64,000 bases of DNA from NCBI RefSeq assembly GCF_001411555.2, contig NC_049907.1:31019001-31083000 (forward strand), given 5' to 3'. A program made the translations under genes and the position numbers. The notes beneath the pieces were generated by a model. That model was not told the DNA's origin, did not search any database, and saw nothing but the letters and a program-made list of their open reading frames with translations. This DNA comes from Juglans regia. Its lineage: Eukaryota; Streptophyta; Magnoliopsida; Fagales; Juglandaceae. Below, one piece after another: positions 22,436 to 34,328 of the stretch (positions are counted from its first letter, which is position 1; the number at the start of each line of letters is the position of its first letter).

Positions 22436-23140
22436 TCAGCATGTCAAGCCTGCTTCTCCTTGCCTAGCCAAAAAATCTGCAACTTGATTTGCTTCCCTAT
22501 AAAGATGTCTGATAGAGAATTGGACCCCCTGAAGCTCCATAACCACCGCCTCCCAAAACTCCCAAAGGTACCAAACTGTACAATTACCAGAAAGAATCCA
22601 ATCAACTTCTATTTTAGGGTAACATTCAATTTCTAGATTAAAGAATCCCAACTCTTTACATAAAACCACTTCCTCAATGAGGGCACGAAATTCAGCCTCA
22701 TTATTCGTTTCCTATCCGAAGCAAGCAGAGAAAGCACATTTTACATTGCCAAAAGCATCTCGAATTACACCTCCTCCCCCACACGAACCCAGATTAACCC
22801 TACAACAACCATCAACATTTAGCTTCACCCCTCCAAGGTTCAATTTTCTCCACGTAACTAGGCGTGGTCTGCATCTATGAAGCGGCACCAGAGGAATTTC
22901 CAACATAGCTAGCACCTGTGCGTCGATGGAAGAGACCGATCCAAGCCTAGCTTGTTCTGCCACCATTTGCCTTAGCCAAAATTTAAGAGATCGCCACACC
23001 CCTTCCATTGATTCAGTTAGACCTTCCATGCACACCTTGCAACAGTGTTGCCATAGACACCAAGTTATAATAGTCGGTAGTAAACCAATAAGAACGCCCC
23101 TTTGAGAAAATTTCTTAGGAAATGAAAACCAGTTGAGCAT
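22436..23140 (-). pseudogene. LINE A RNase H domain
   Basis: The minus strand shows KLNVDGCCRVNLGSCGGGGV (first Asp), then after a TAG the motif NNEAEFRALIEE (Glu), then IECYPKIEVDWIL (Asp) and the final EANQVADFLARQG (Asp). The four-residue catalytic set of plant-type RNase H is still readable. A single in-frame stop at about 22712 divides it. This domain degrades the RNA strand of the RNA-DNA hybrid during LINE retrotransposition. Confidence 0.85.
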
Positions 23141-23155
23141 TCAACCCCACCATGT

Positions 23156-23600
23156 TCACGCAAGCATAATTGGAAGACCCATCACCATAGTAGCTCTGTC
23201 CCAAACCTGAGATGCAAACTCACTGAAGCATAGAACGTGTTCAAGTGTTTCAATTTTCCTAGCAGTGCAACAATCACATCTAGAAGCCAATTGAACTCCA
23301 CATTGCTGCACTCTAGAGTCCACAGACAAACAATGAAAGCGAGCCTTCCACATACACAAAGAAATTTTGTTTGGCAAAAGCTTATGCCATATCCACTCCT
23401 TACCTGGAAAATTTTATTGTTTCAAGCGTATCACCTCCCACACACTCGCTGATGAGAACACCCCATCCGACGTCAGCTTCCACATGAGGACGTCCACCCC
23501 TTCTTTCTGTGCAGGTAAGGAACAAAAGATCTCTCCCATAACATCAGTGCCAACCAACTCCTCCAACTGTTCTTAATCCCAACCAGAAGCATGCCAGCAA
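23156..23600 (-). pseudogene. LINE A zf-RVT (RT-associated zinc-binding) domain
   Basis: KISLCMWKARFHCLSVDSRV and CDCCTARKIETLEHVLCFSE show the typical Trp-Lys core and the CxxC..H..C metal-binding pattern found between RT and RNase H in plant LINEs. The upstream half is frameshifted. Confidence 0.7.
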
Positions 23601-23755
23601 TCCTTTATTTGAGGTAAAGGATTAGAAATCACTAAAACTCACAAACAAAGTGGCCTAGAAGCAAGCCACCTATCAAACCAAAAAGACATTCTTCCTTCTC
23701 TAACCCGCCAACTGATATTATCACAAACATCTGGGAAGACTCTCATTACCGATTT

Positions 23756-25677
23756 CTATAACCTATAGCAAGCCAGCGTATTTTTTGCAAGAGAGAGGTG
23801 TCCACGTTTCACATACTTTGCATTGAAAAAGCAAGTCCAGAGATTATCCATAGACAACAGACGCCAAGCGAATTTCATATGAAGAGAACGTTGCACATCC
23901 ACGAACTCCCTAAGACCCAATCCCCCTTTCAAATTCGACGAGCACATCTTGGACTAGGGATACCATTTTTTTCTTTGCCTTCATTAACATTACCCAGAAA
24001 GAAGGTTGATAAGATGGAATTTATTTTCTTCAAAGTAACCTCTGACACATCAAGCACAACTAACAAGTGCGTAGCCATACAATAGAGCACATGCTTCAAA
24101 AGAACCAAACCCCATGAGATAACAACTTAAATTTCCAACTCGCCACCTTATCATGGATTTTCTGCACAAGTGGCTCAAGAAATCTGGCATTGAGGCGACC
24201 AGACACTAAAGGAACCCCAAGATATGTCGTTGTGAATGACCCTTGCACAAAGCCCGAACATCGCAACAATTCACGCCTACGTGACAAACTAATATGCTAG
24301 GAAAAATAAAGAGCTGATTTTTCCTTGCTAATTTGCTGCCCCGACCAATTTCCATATAGCTCCAAGGTTCTCAACAATGTCTGAAAAGACCTTACATCTC
24401 CATTAGCAAAAACCAACAGGTCATCAGCATAGAGTAAGTGTGAAATCAAAGGTGCTCCAATCGAATGGTAGAAGTTACCAATACCCCCTTCCACAAATTT
24501 TTGAGATAAAAGCCGAGAGAGAATTTCTTCCATAACAATAAAAAGATCAGGCAAGAGTGGGTCACCTTGCCTCAAGCCTCTAGAAGGTTGGAAAAAACCT
24601 TAATAGGTTCCATTCAGCATAATAGAAAACCAACATTCAGCATAATAGAAAACCAAGGAAATTGAAAGCACTCCGCAATCAGCTAGCAAAAATTAGCAAT
24701 AAACCCAAAACCATTAAGAACCTCCAAAAGGAATGGCCAATGGACTTTATCATATGCCTTTGCCATGTCAATCTTCATCATGATATTGCCTCCTTGATTT
24801 TTCCTGTATAACGAGTGAACCATCTCTTGAGCAAGCATAATATTTTCAAAAATACTACGCCCAGGAATGAATGCTCCTTGTTCCTATGAAATCAGCTTTG
24901 GCAACAATTTTGTCATCCTTTAAACCAAAATCCTTGAAAATTTTTTATAAGCCACCGACCAAAGGCTTATGAGTCTAAACTTGTCAAAGATTTTTGGATC
25001 TCGCACTTTTGGAATTAAAACAATATAAGAAGATGAATAAAACATTGGTAAAAAAGCACCATTAAAAAAATCTCTCGCCGCTTCCACTACGTCATCCTTC
25101 ACTATCTCCCAACAAGACATAAAAATCGAAACCGAAGCCATTCTGTCTAGGAGAACTATTTTTTGGAATAGAGAAAACCACTGCTTGAACCTTTTCAACC
25201 GAGGGAACCTCACAAAGTATTTCATTTTCTACGGCAAAGATCACAGGACGAACAATTTCTAAAATGTCCGTAGGTTGCACATTCAACCTCGTGGTTAAGA
25301 AATTCTGAAAATGAGTCATGGCCCCTTGGTGAATTTCCTCCAGCATAGATAAAACCATCCCATTCGAGAGTTGCATGCGCGACATAGTAGAGGACTCCCC
25401 ATCTTTGATTAACAGAGAAATAAAAAAACCTAGAGTTTTGACCCCCCTCTTGTAGCCATTTCCTCTTAGCTTTTTGAGCCCATCGGAGTTTCTTCCCTAG
25501 CCTTCAGTCGGCAAGCTCCATCTTAGTCATCAAAAACTCTGCTTCCACTTCTGGATCATGTCTCTCTTGTAGCTGGAAATCATGAAGCTCCAACTTCTCC
25601 TCTAATGCCTTAATAGTGAGATCAACATGACCAAAAATATTCTTATTTCATAGTTTCAAAGCAAGCTTAGCATCCTT
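23756..25677 (-). pseudogene. LINE A reverse transcriptase
   Basis: Read on the minus strand from 25677. A pre-RT linker with KLRWAQKAKRKWLQEGGQNS lies near 25490. The finger region SVEKVQAVVFSIPKNSSPRQ carries RQNGFG where SPGPDGF is normal. IVLIPKVRDPKIFDKFRLIS and MRQGDPLLPDLFIV follow, then the catalytic box ISHLLYADDLLVFANGD (about 24460-24410) with the intact YADD. Several frameshifts separate these blocks. The thumb (SSNLKGGLGLREFVDVQRSL) is at about 23940. Confidence 0.87.
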
Positions 25678-26660
25678 TCCAATTTCCCACTCCCGGACAT
25701 CTCTTCGACTCGCTTCTTTAGAGTAATACAATCTTCAGTTCAGTGGGAGTTGCTTTGGTGATACTTGGCAAGTGTTCTTCCTTCCTTGCTGCCCTACTGT
25801 GCTCCTGTACATTATGGTTGTTATGGATTAATCGGCATCCCTGGTCCAGGTGATTGGTGTAACGGTCACGTTTATCATCTTGGTGGCCTCGACTGTTTGT
25901 TCTTTTGTCTTTGTCTTTAGAATGGTTCTGGTTCCTGGTCTCCAGTTTTACTTCTTGCTTCCATGGCACCATGAGAGCCTGTAGTGTGTCCTTCAGATTA
26001 ACGAAGTTGTCCACTCGGTCCATGAACTCCCTTAAGGTAGACGGAGTTCATTTGGCCAGTTCAGCCATGAACGGGATTCAGGGCTACATTCCTCCCAGGA
26101 GGGTGGCCAAGGTAATCCTTTCATCTTGGTCGTCTGTGGTGAGCCTCTCTTTATTGAAGTGCGTCAAGTAAGTTTTCAAGTTCTCCCCCTACTTCTATTT
26201 TATGGTTACAGATAAGCTGTTGGCTTACGGCGCCTTCTACTTGCCATAAACTCTGTGAAGAATTGCTTTCTTAGCTCTTCAAAACTGCCAATGGATCCAG
26301 GGCTCAGGGTCCCGAACCATCCTCGTGCTATTCCTTTCAATGTTAATGGAAAGGCGCAACAAGCTACCTCTCCGAGAAAGCTGTTAAGGGTCATTTGCAC
26401 TTTAAAATTTTTGAGGTGATCAACATGATCCTTTGATACATTGTATAGGTCGATCTATGGTACCTTAAATTTGGATAGTAGTGGAACAGCCATGACTTAC
26501 TCGCTGTAAGGGAGGTCTGTACATGTAAGCAGCTACTCCATAAAAGAGGAACCACCCATCCTCTTCGCCATCTCCTCGTACTTGTCCACAAAACTACGCA
26601 GCGTCGTGCATCTTTTTCTTTTCCAACTCTTTGCTGAGGAACCACCCCCTCAGCACTGTG
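25678..26660 (-). pseudogene. gag fragment of a Retand/Ogre-type gypsy element
   Basis: Minus-strand blocks in order are YEEMAKRMGGSSFMEQLL, LYNVSKDHVDHLKNFKVQ, MTLNSFLGEVACCAFPLTLK, RGWFGTLSPGSIGSFEELRK, a middle part with TPSTLREFMDRVDNFVN, and the tail TEDCITLKKRVEEM. This is the conserved gag of Tat-lineage (Retand/Ogre-like) elements, broken by several stops and frameshifts. It stands alone between two LINEs, with no pol or LTR recognised. Confidence 0.85.
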
Positions 26661-26679
26661 TGCATCTCAACTTCCTCAA

Positions 26680-27690
26680 AGAACGAGAGCTATAGAAAAA
26701 AGGACAAGGATTTCCATTAACTAAGACTGAAAACTGAGCAGTAGACACACAATGTCTAATCCACGCGCACCACCTTTCCTTAAAACTACATCTCCCAAGC
26801 ATATAGAAAAGAAAGTCCTAGTTCGCATGATCATATGCATTCTCCATATCCAGCTTAGAAATGAAACCCGGGACACCCTCGCTCAGTTGACTATCTAAAC
26901 ATTCATTAGCAATCAATACAGAATCAAGTATTTGCCAACCCTGAACAAAAGCATTTTGGGGTTAGAAATAATTTTTTCCGTCACCGTACTCATACGATTG
27001 GCAAGCACTTAGAAATTATCTTATAAATTCCACTGACAAGGCTAATAGGGCAAAAATCCATCAACTCAGAGGCCCTAGCTATCTTAGGAATAAGAGCAAT
27101 AAAAGTGGCATTAAGACACATCTCAAACTTATTATAAGTGAAAATTTTCTGGAAAACCCACATCACATCTATTTTCACAGTATCCCAACAAACTTGAAAA
27201 AACACCCATAGAAAAACCATATGGGATAAGGGCTTTATCTTTAACCATCCCACAAACCACTTGATAAACCTCATTTTACTCAAATAGTCTCTCCAACTAG
27301 CTTGCATAAAAAGAGTCCAATGAATCAAAAACCAAATCATCAAGATTAGGTCTCCAATCAGCCGTCTTAGTTAATAGAACTTCATAAAACTACACAATAT
27401 AATCATGAATCTTGGATAGGGATGAAAACACATTATCATTAGAATAAAGTGGCTCAATGGCATTACTACGCCTATGAGAGAGAGTCATTCTGTAAAAAAA
27501 TTTAGTACATTTGTCACCCTCTTTCAACCAAAGGGCCCACAAATTTTGCCTCCAAGATATCTCTTCCCTCAACAAAAGCCTCTCAGGCTCCGTCACCACC
27601 ACCTTTTTCCTCAACGATGCCTCCTCATTCATAGCCTCAATCTCCTCTCCATCCTCTAGAGCATGCAACTCCTTCAAAAGGGAATTTTTC
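26680..27690 (-). pseudogene. LINE B reverse transcriptase, N-terminal half
   Basis: Minus-strand blocks are LKEGDKCTKFFYRMTLSHRR (linker before RT, about 27530), VFFQVCWDTVKIDVMWVFQK, FIALIPKIARASELMDFCPI, SLVSGIYKIISKCLP, and then [13 protein letters not shown] with the expected catalytic Asp of motif A. The YADD box region is not present. Frameshifts at about 27345 and 26990. Confidence 0.85.
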
Positions 27691-28577
27691 TAGTTGTCAA
27701 CTTTCCCCAAAACTTCAACATTCAACTTCTTTAAATCATTATTCAAAGCCTTTAGTTTACCTGCAAGAATAAAACTAAGAGTTCCCGTAAACTGATAAGA
27801 AGTCCACCAGCTTCTAACCCTATCCGCAAACCCATCGGCACCAAGCCACGTATTTCAAACTTAAAATACTGTCGACCCCCATGTATACCTCCACAATCTA
27901 GCATAATAGGGAAGTGAACTAAACAAACACGAGGCATTCTCTTCTAACATAGCTTAAGGAAATGAATCTCCCAAGATGGAGATATGAGGAATCTATCCAG
28001 TCTCAACCAACCCTTGTTGTTGGACCAAGTGAATGCTCCCCTTACAAGGGAAGATCCAAAAGATCCAAATCATAGATAAACTCCAAAAACTCCTCCATAG
28101 CAGACGACATACTAGTGTCTCCTAAACGCTCACTAGCAAATCGAATAATGTTGAAATCTCCACACATACACACATACACACCAAGGTAAATCCTACAAAT
28201 AATACAAACCTGCCAATTCCTCCCATAAGAAGAATCTATCCATCCAGATTTGGCCCATATACTCCAGCAAAAGTCCACTTCCACCCATCTTCAATATTTT
28301 TAAAAGAACATGCTACAGTAAAATTCCCAATACACTCCTCCATTAACTCCACCACTCTACCATCCCATATCAAAAGAACACCACCTGAAGCTCCCGAAGA
28401 AGCCAAATAAGCCCAACCCACAAAGAAGCACCCCAACAAACTACTGATAATACTTCTATCAATAAAACCCAGCTTTGTTTCCTGTAAACAAACGATATCA
28501 ATCTTCCAACTACGAAGGAGAGACCTTATGCGAAGACGCTTGTACATCATTGATCCCCCCTCACATTCCAAGAAAGA
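27691..28577 (-). pseudogene. LINE B endonuclease (AP-endonuclease-like)
   Basis: The N-terminal side reads KIDIVCLQETKLGFIDRSII (catalytic Glu in QETK), followed by GASGGVLLIWDG and FAGVYGPNLDG. GDFNIIRFASERLGD carries the Asp/Asn pair, and the C-terminal side keeps a worn motif where SDHxP is expected (HFPIML). Frames switch at about 28240 and 28040. The enzyme nicks target DNA for target-primed reverse transcription; this copy is inactive. Confidence 0.85.
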
Positions 28578-29850
28578 ATCTTAGATTGCATGAGAAGCAA
28601 GAGACGCCCTCCCTTTCAATCTGTCCCTCCCAACACCACCTTTCTTTGAATCATTGATGGAAAATTATAATCTTCTTAACTCCCTCTCCTTCTTAGAAGC
28701 TAACTTCAGAACCGAGGAAAGACCAACTTTGATAGCCACAAGAAGAGCCTTAAATTACTCTTCAAAACCAACACAAGATATCCCCACACATGCCTGTACT
28801 TCTTTAACCTTTTTTAAAACCCTGTCCGATGCTAATTTGGTTGAAGTATAAGGCGGGAGGGTACGAAGAGGAGTCAGACTACCCACATCCTCATCAGAGC
28901 ATTCCCCCTCATATATCTCCAACTATAAATTGGGCTTAACGGAATCCTCTCCATCTGAATACTCCTGATGCAGTTTTCTAGAATCAGCCACCACCAAGCT
29001 ATCGACCATCTTAGCATTCAACAAATTATCAACTGGGAGAATGGGCTTTAATGACATAGGAACCGAGTCCAAAAGATGCACACGATTAACCAGCAGAGCG
29101 AGAGACATGAACGGATTAAACAACCCTCCACTCAGCACCTTCTTATCAGCGTCCTGAAGCATTATTTCACCCTTTTCTATTTCCGGCGACAAAACTATTT
29201 TCATCACACCACCAAAGAGTCGTCAGAGACCAAAGAAATATTATGCGCTTCTTCCAAGATCAACGAGGCAAGTATCAGTGCAGGCGAGCTTGAAGAAGAA
29301 ATCGAAATTGAAACACCCGATCCACTAAAATTATTTTTAATCTTCGACACCCGTTTCAGGCTTTTAACCAGGCCTGACCTGTTCACTACACTTTTAACCT
29401 TCTGATCGTTACTCTTCTTACAACCCACACCTGATATCATCAACCCATCACCCATAATCCTTTCTGCAATTCCACCAGCCCATTATTTAGTCCATCAATG
29501 CCTTCACAGCCTAAACCCGAGTCCACCCATTTTAGCATAAAATCTACTTTAATCTTTATGTCTAATAGCACCTTTTGCATGGCCTTTATGTCTAAAATCT
29601 ACTTTATATCTTTTATCTTGTCCAAATTCCGACAAAGACAAATATCTACCGAAACTATTGTGACATCTTTGAGCCACCAACACCTAATTCGCCTTCCTTC
29701 GAGTTTTAAAAACTCAGCGGAACCAACAGACGCTCCACAAGCTCCCACCACAGATGCCAACCAATCCAAAGCAACAACATCAAAAGAGATAAACTTAGTG
29801 ACCCTTCACTGTTTTCTGTAATCCTCCACCATTGAGCATTCTCACATTTA
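28578..29850 (-). pseudogene. LINE B ORF1 remnant
   Basis: Minus-strand frames in 28923-29455 and weak blocks such as KVDFMLKWVDSGLG near 29530 lie where ORF1 ends in this LINE family. No zinc knuckle or DUF4283 core could be read. The assignment rests mainly on position upstream of the endonuclease. Confidence 0.45.
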
Positions 29851-30071
29851 AACTCAAAAAATCTTTTGATCAATAAGTATCTTCCGACTTGCCATCAAAT
29901 AAACTAGAACCAAGAACACCCAACAAACCAAAGAGAGGTAAATAAAAGGAAGAGAAATAGACGATGAAGATGAAAAAGAAATAAAAAACTGTATGAGATT
30001 AATGGATTATTTCCAGCAAGAAGCACCGGAATAAGAGAGGAATTTAGGGGGAGAGAGAGAGAACACCCCAG

Positions 30072-30529
30072 TATTATTCTTCATTTTATAGTGCCACCCT
30101 TTTAGCATTGATTAATTAGGCTTCTTGTTTTTATTTTTTCAATTTTTTTCCATGGAAAGTTCATTGGGCGAGGCTTATATGAATTTGAATGTCCAACGAG
30201 TAAGTTGCAGGAAAGGTATTGGTGGGGACTTTTTTCCTATAAAAATATTACAGCTATAAATTGAAGTGAGGATATGTTGAACAAAGAGAGATAAATATGA
30301 TGTTCTAGATATTGGTGATAAGTTTTAGGCCTCATTTGTTTCCAGAAAACTTCTCAAAGTCATCTAATCCAATATCATCTAATCATGGGTTTTTTATGTT
30401 CTCTTTAGTTTTTGGTATATCATGTCTTCACGTGCCGCTTGCGATTGAATACAACATTAGTTTGTGCGTGTAGACAATATTGTTGAGTCACTAGGGTTGA
30501 TCTAATTGTTAAATGCTATGAATGATACT
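30072..30529. other. Non-coding spacer with a MITE end
   Basis: AT-rich sequence with no gene. At about 30327-30400 the text AGGCCTCATTTGTTTCCAGAA, followed by TCATCTAATCC and CATCTAATCATGG, resembles one terminal part of a common MITE. The opposite end is not seen, so it is a fragment. Confidence 0.4.
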
Positions 30530-30539
30530 TCTTTTATAT

Positions 30540-31700
30540 ATATATATATACACACACACACACTAGTGCAGGAGCAACCTGCAAAGCACGTTTGCCTAAT
30601 TCTGTTTTTAAGAAATAATATTTTTATAAAAAAAAAATTAGATTTCAATCAATAATTTAATGCATAGGGAAAAAAATGTAAGTTCTAATAAATATTTTTG
30701 GGTAATAATAGTTAAGTATTGGATAATAATTACATGTTTGCATAAATTATAACATAAAGACATTAGTTAATACAACTATATTTAACAAAAACATTAGTTC
30801 AACATATGATTTCTTTGATCATTCTACTATGATCCATTATTTGTGTCATCTTGCACGACATCAATAGAAAGGACATTGAAATTCTTATGCTTCTATTGAT
30901 TGAAATCCATTATTTTAAGTTCAACTTTATGCAATAATTACATCTTGCAGAAAGTTGAATCATCCACTTTCTCTGAAACTTTTTCTACAATATTTTCTAT
31001 ATATGGCAAATGTTCTTACAAAAAAAATTTTGAATAGCTTTGCATGATTAATAAAAACCTAAACAACTTATATGCTGAAAATTGAAGTATTGTAAATTAA
31101 CAGAAATCTTAAAATAGAATATTTTTAATTAAATTATTATGGATGCTATAAATAAAACTAAATCTGGCATAAGACACAAATATATAAAAATCAATTAAAA
31201 TGGTTTTTATTATAATTTGTAAATAAATATTAAATGAACATGAATAAATAGTAACACTTTTTTTCTTCCATAAAGAGCCCTGAATGAATAGTGATGCTTA
31301 GTGAACAGCCCCAACTGAACAATGCAGTGTCCTCAAACAAACAACGCAAAAAATAAAAGAAAAATAAATAAATAAACAAACAAACAATACAAGAAATAAA
31401 CAAAAAAAAGTAATAACAGAAACAACACTTAAATAAACAACAAACGCAATAACAAAAACAACATTAAAAAAAAAAATCTCATGAACCTTTATTGTGTTTT
31501 ATAGTAATGTTTTTAATGATACTCTGCCAACTGATATACAATTCATTTACCACTTAGTTGATATATAATAATAAGAAAATTAAAAAAATGACAAAACAGT
31601 ACTATAAAAATTATTTTATAATTTTAAAATGTATTTTTTATTTGCAAGTAGTAAACTGATGGTAAACCAGCTGTACTACTATCATTATCCAAAATATTTT
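30540..31700. other. AT-rich non-coding part of the putative Helitron
   Basis: A (TA)n(CA)n run lies at 30535-30562. The rest is AT-rich DNA with A/C-rich low complexity at 31340-31470 (repeated AAATAAACAA and AACAAAAACAAC phrases). No coding frame is recognised. Confidence 0.6.
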
Positions 31701-31717
31701 GAACATTACTTTGTAAA

Positions 31718-32600
31718 ATGAGAAACCATCTCAGAGTATCATTGTTGCCTCAAAAACCAAAACTTGCACTAAAATGGTACATGTTTTTGGAGAAAATTAT
31801 AAAATTGAAACTAGAGAAATACCCATTTGTATTTGCGCACCATATGTTTAACGAGAAGTGGAATGAACACAGATTCACTATTTGTGACCCAAAAAAAAAT
31901 AACGGCTACACAACTTTCAATCAGGAAAAGGTACTTTGATCTTCACTTTCTCAAGTGCTAAACAAAGAACCAAAACTTTGGAAATATAGAAACAAGGGAG
32001 ATTTCAAAGAAAGAGAAAGTAAAGTGAAAAGGAAATGGGGTGGTGCACCTAATCTGGTGCTTCTGGACCTCAAGTTATCTATTTTCCTTCGTAGTCATCT
32101 TTTTTTTCTACCTCTATATCTATGTCATTCTTCAGCCCGTTTCCTTACCCATTTACCTCCCCACAAGGGTCTTAACCCTCCTTACCTCTCCCCCTAATCT
32201 CTCTCTAAGAGTTAAAAGAAGTCATTTTTTGCTATTTCCAAAGACAGAAAATCCCAAATCCACACACCCTCCCACGCATCTCTTTCACGCTCATCAACGA
32301 CATTGATTCTTCTCCTCAAAACTAGCTCGGCTTCACACCAACTCCCACTTGCCCTCTGACTCGTCCCCACTCTCCCTCTTCCAAGCCTTCACATCCTCTA
32401 CCCTAGGTTCAACATCTCTCACACATGACATTGATTTTATCGTAGGTATTGTTGTTGACGCAAGGCCTGAAGAAGATGCAACCACTGGTGCAACCGACTC
32501 CCATGACGGTGACTATGTACGAGCTTGAGATGTATGACTTTGAGCTCAAGACCATAGCTGCTAGCTTCCTCCGAGGGTTCTCCATCCAACAACAAACCCA
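31718..32600 (+). other. Unassigned sequence with small open frames in the putative Helitron
   Basis: Frames at 31718-31939, 31955-32197 and 32449-32715 are open for 73-88 codons. None matches a family by eye. The pyrimidine-rich segment 32060-32400 looks like a 5' UTR or promoter-proximal sequence. It may include captured exon or intron pieces of unknown origin. Confidence 0.3.
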
Positions 32601-32609
32601 AGCCCAAAA

Positions 32610-32797
32610 GCTAGTGCACCTAATCTGCAAATTGTTGTATCAGAGAGCCGTTGGCCATCAGAAGGGGTGTAGCAAGCATAGAAAATGCAGGCACTTTCTA
32701 CAAAAATTTGATTAATCATGTGAAGGGTGGGACTCCAAAAAGGCCTGGACAAGCAATAAAAACTTACTTGTTTGCCATGTTTGATGAAAACCTGAAG
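32610..32797 (+). pseudogene. Beta-1,3-glucanase (GH17) gene fragment
   Basis: The frame from 32610 reads [18 protein letters not shown]. After a one-base shift at about 32667 it continues [20 protein letters not shown], then [21 protein letters not shown]. This is the C-terminal part of a plant glucan endo-1,3-beta-glucosidase. The family's VVSExGWPS motif contains the nucleophile Glu, retained here, though the usual Gly is Arg. The closing W..FGLF motif after FDEN is replaced by unrelated residues. In the intact family the enzyme hydrolyses cell-wall callose and fungal glucans. Here it is a roughly 60-codon broken piece, inferred to be captured by the surrounding mobile element. Confidence 0.85.
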
Positions 32798-33164
32798 AAT
32801 GTTCCTCCAGCAACTGTGAGTGAGAAACGTAGGAGAGATTGAGATAGAGCTGCTGCTACTTGAAGGAGGCTGTTGTCTGGCCTGGTCCGCGGCTACTAAC
32901 GGTGGCTAGTGGCTTGAGGCGGAGAGAGAAAAAAGAGAGAGGGTCTGAATTGAGAGAGAACACATAGATGAAGACGAAGAGAAAATGCAGAGAAGAGAGA
33001 GATAGAGAGAAGAAGAAGAGAGAAAAATGTTACTTTGGTGAGAAGAAGAGAGAAAATGAAGAGGAAAGAGAAAAACAGGAAAGTAAAAAGGCTGAAAGAC
33101 ACCTTGTATAAACGGACACAGAAGAAGAGAATAAAAGGATAGAAAACAACGTATTAAACACTTA

Positions 33165-33518
33165 GAGAAATTCTATTTGCAGTCTCTACTTGAGGACTAT
33201 ATGTATAAGCCATTTATTAAATGAGAAAAAAATATCATTTTAGGAGGAATATTTTTGTTATTTTCAAAAGAGTAATGCTACGTACAGTCCCAATTTGGAG
33301 ACTGCAATGCAATCCTAGGTAATTTTATCTTTAAAATTTTTTAAAATTATAAAAATATCCCTCTTAAAATGATTTTTTTCTTATTTAATAAAAGATTTGC
33401 ACATACAGTCTTCAAGTGAGGATTACAAATAAAATTTCTTTTTTAAAAAATTTTAAAAATAGAATAGCCTAAACTTATATTACAATCTCCAAATAAAAAT
33501 TATACTTAGCATTACTCT
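33165..33518. repeat. Nested MITEs with AGAGTAATGCTA ends
   Basis: The inner part 33269-33518 is bounded by AGAGTAATGCTACGTACAG and, inverted, AGAGTAATGCTAAGTATAA. A second inverted pair links 33165-33210 (AGAAATTCTATTTGCAGTCTC) with 33395-33445 (reverse complement of CTTCAAGTGAGGATTACAAA). The pairs overlap, so at least one MITE-like unit is inserted in or fused with another. No coding capacity. Target duplications are not clear. Confidence 0.6.
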
Positions 33519-33841
33519 AAACACAAATTATCTAAATGGAATGTGAAAATTTACTTGCATTCTTGAGAAGTGCGATAGGCGCTTATTATAATATATACAT
33601 ATATATATAAATATAATAGATAGATATTGAAGAATGAACAAGGAGATCTGTGTACATGGCTTGCACGTGCCCTCCAACTAGTTTAAAAACGAATAGCAAC
33701 TACAAGCATTTTTAAACTTCATTTGAAATTTTATAACATTTTCTCTCCAATAAATTCTGATTTAATTTTAAGAAAGCCGATAGATGTTTCATATCTCTAT
33801 AATCGAAAACTCCCGAAACACTTTTAATAAATAAAATTTTA

Positions 33842-34059
33842 AGTTTCGTTTGTTTTAAAAAATGAGATTAGATGAATTGATATTAAATTTAAAAAATTAA
33901 ATAAAATATTATTATAATATATTTATTAATATTATTTTATTTTAAAATTTAAAAAAAATAAAATTTTTATTTTATTTTTATAAAAATTTAAAATAATTAT
34001 AATAATAAAATAAATTTTTTTTTTTTAATTTTGAAAATTTTAAAGCAAACCAAAGTCTC
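33842..34059. repeat. AT-rich MITE-like inverted repeat
   Basis: The left end is GTTTCGTTTGTTTTAAAAAATG. The right end reads, inverted, GAGACTTTGGTTTGCTTTAAAA. Between them lies extremely AT-rich DNA with self-complementary TAAAATTT/AAATTTTA runs. No gene. Confidence 0.4.
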
Positions 34060-34328
34060 ATTTAGTACGTCCATCAGCCTTACAGCTCTTGCTGTCAAAC
34101 ACGCCAACTGCATAAGCCTTTTTTAATACGAATTCAGCTTTCTGTCCACCATTTATTAGTCCCATTACTACAACTCCAGCTTTCTTTCATTTCGTTGCCA
34201 GTCTGCTTCCTATCGTTGTCAGACCACAGATCAGTACTAGTTCACAGAAACATAAATTGAGAAAAACACAGCTCCATCTCCGCAATCCACATTCAAGAAC
34301 CCCAAGTTCCCAACCATCACACTGAGCC

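Larger units (their letters stand above)
22103..25677 (-). mobile_element. L1-type LINE A, 5'-truncated
   Basis: On the plus strand it starts with a T/C-rich tract (22103-22116, the poly-A tail read backwards). It continues with a 3' UTR (TGTCCTCACTTATGGAGAATG) closely related to that of LINE D, then RNase H, zf-RVT and RT, in reverse. On its 5' side it ends inside the segment between endonuclease and RT (LALKLWNKNIFGHV at about 25660), where it meets a gag fragment. The endonuclease and ORF1 are absent, as expected from 5' truncation during target-primed reverse transcription. No target duplication was found. Confidence 0.85.
26661..30071 (-). mobile_element. L1-type LINE B, 3' part missing
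   Basis: From the 5' side (about 30071, GGGGTGTTCTCTCTCTCTCC on the minus strand) it runs through a degraded ORF1 region, endonuclease and the first part of RT. It breaks off at about 26661 within RT, around the motif VSTAQFSVLVNGN. LINEs normally lose the 5' end, so loss of the 3' half shows that a later insertion or deletion removed it. The family resembles LINE C (shared SIYKIISK-type motifs) rather than A and D. Confidence 0.8.
30530..33682 (+). mobile_element. Putative Helitron carrying a gene scrap
   Basis: The right end reads GGCTTGCACGTGCC (short hairpin with the palindrome GCACGTGC), then CTCCAA, then CTAGT (a CTRRT end, 33678-33682) followed by host T. The left side starts TCTTTTATATATATA, then ACTAGTGCAGGAGCAACCTG and a GCACG-containing subterminal block, which pairs in style with the right end. 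No target duplication is visible, as Helitrons make none. No Rep/helicase frame is seen, so it would be non-autonomous. It carries a GH17 fragment and later MITE insertions. The base before TC is T, not the usual A, and the hairpin stem is short, so this call is tentative. Confidence 0.4.

Noticed and set aside
32045..32065. GAPNLVLLDLK text resembling the GH17 APNLQIVV motif
   Set aside because: The similarity covers only a few residues and no other GH17 motif follows, so it was treated as chance.
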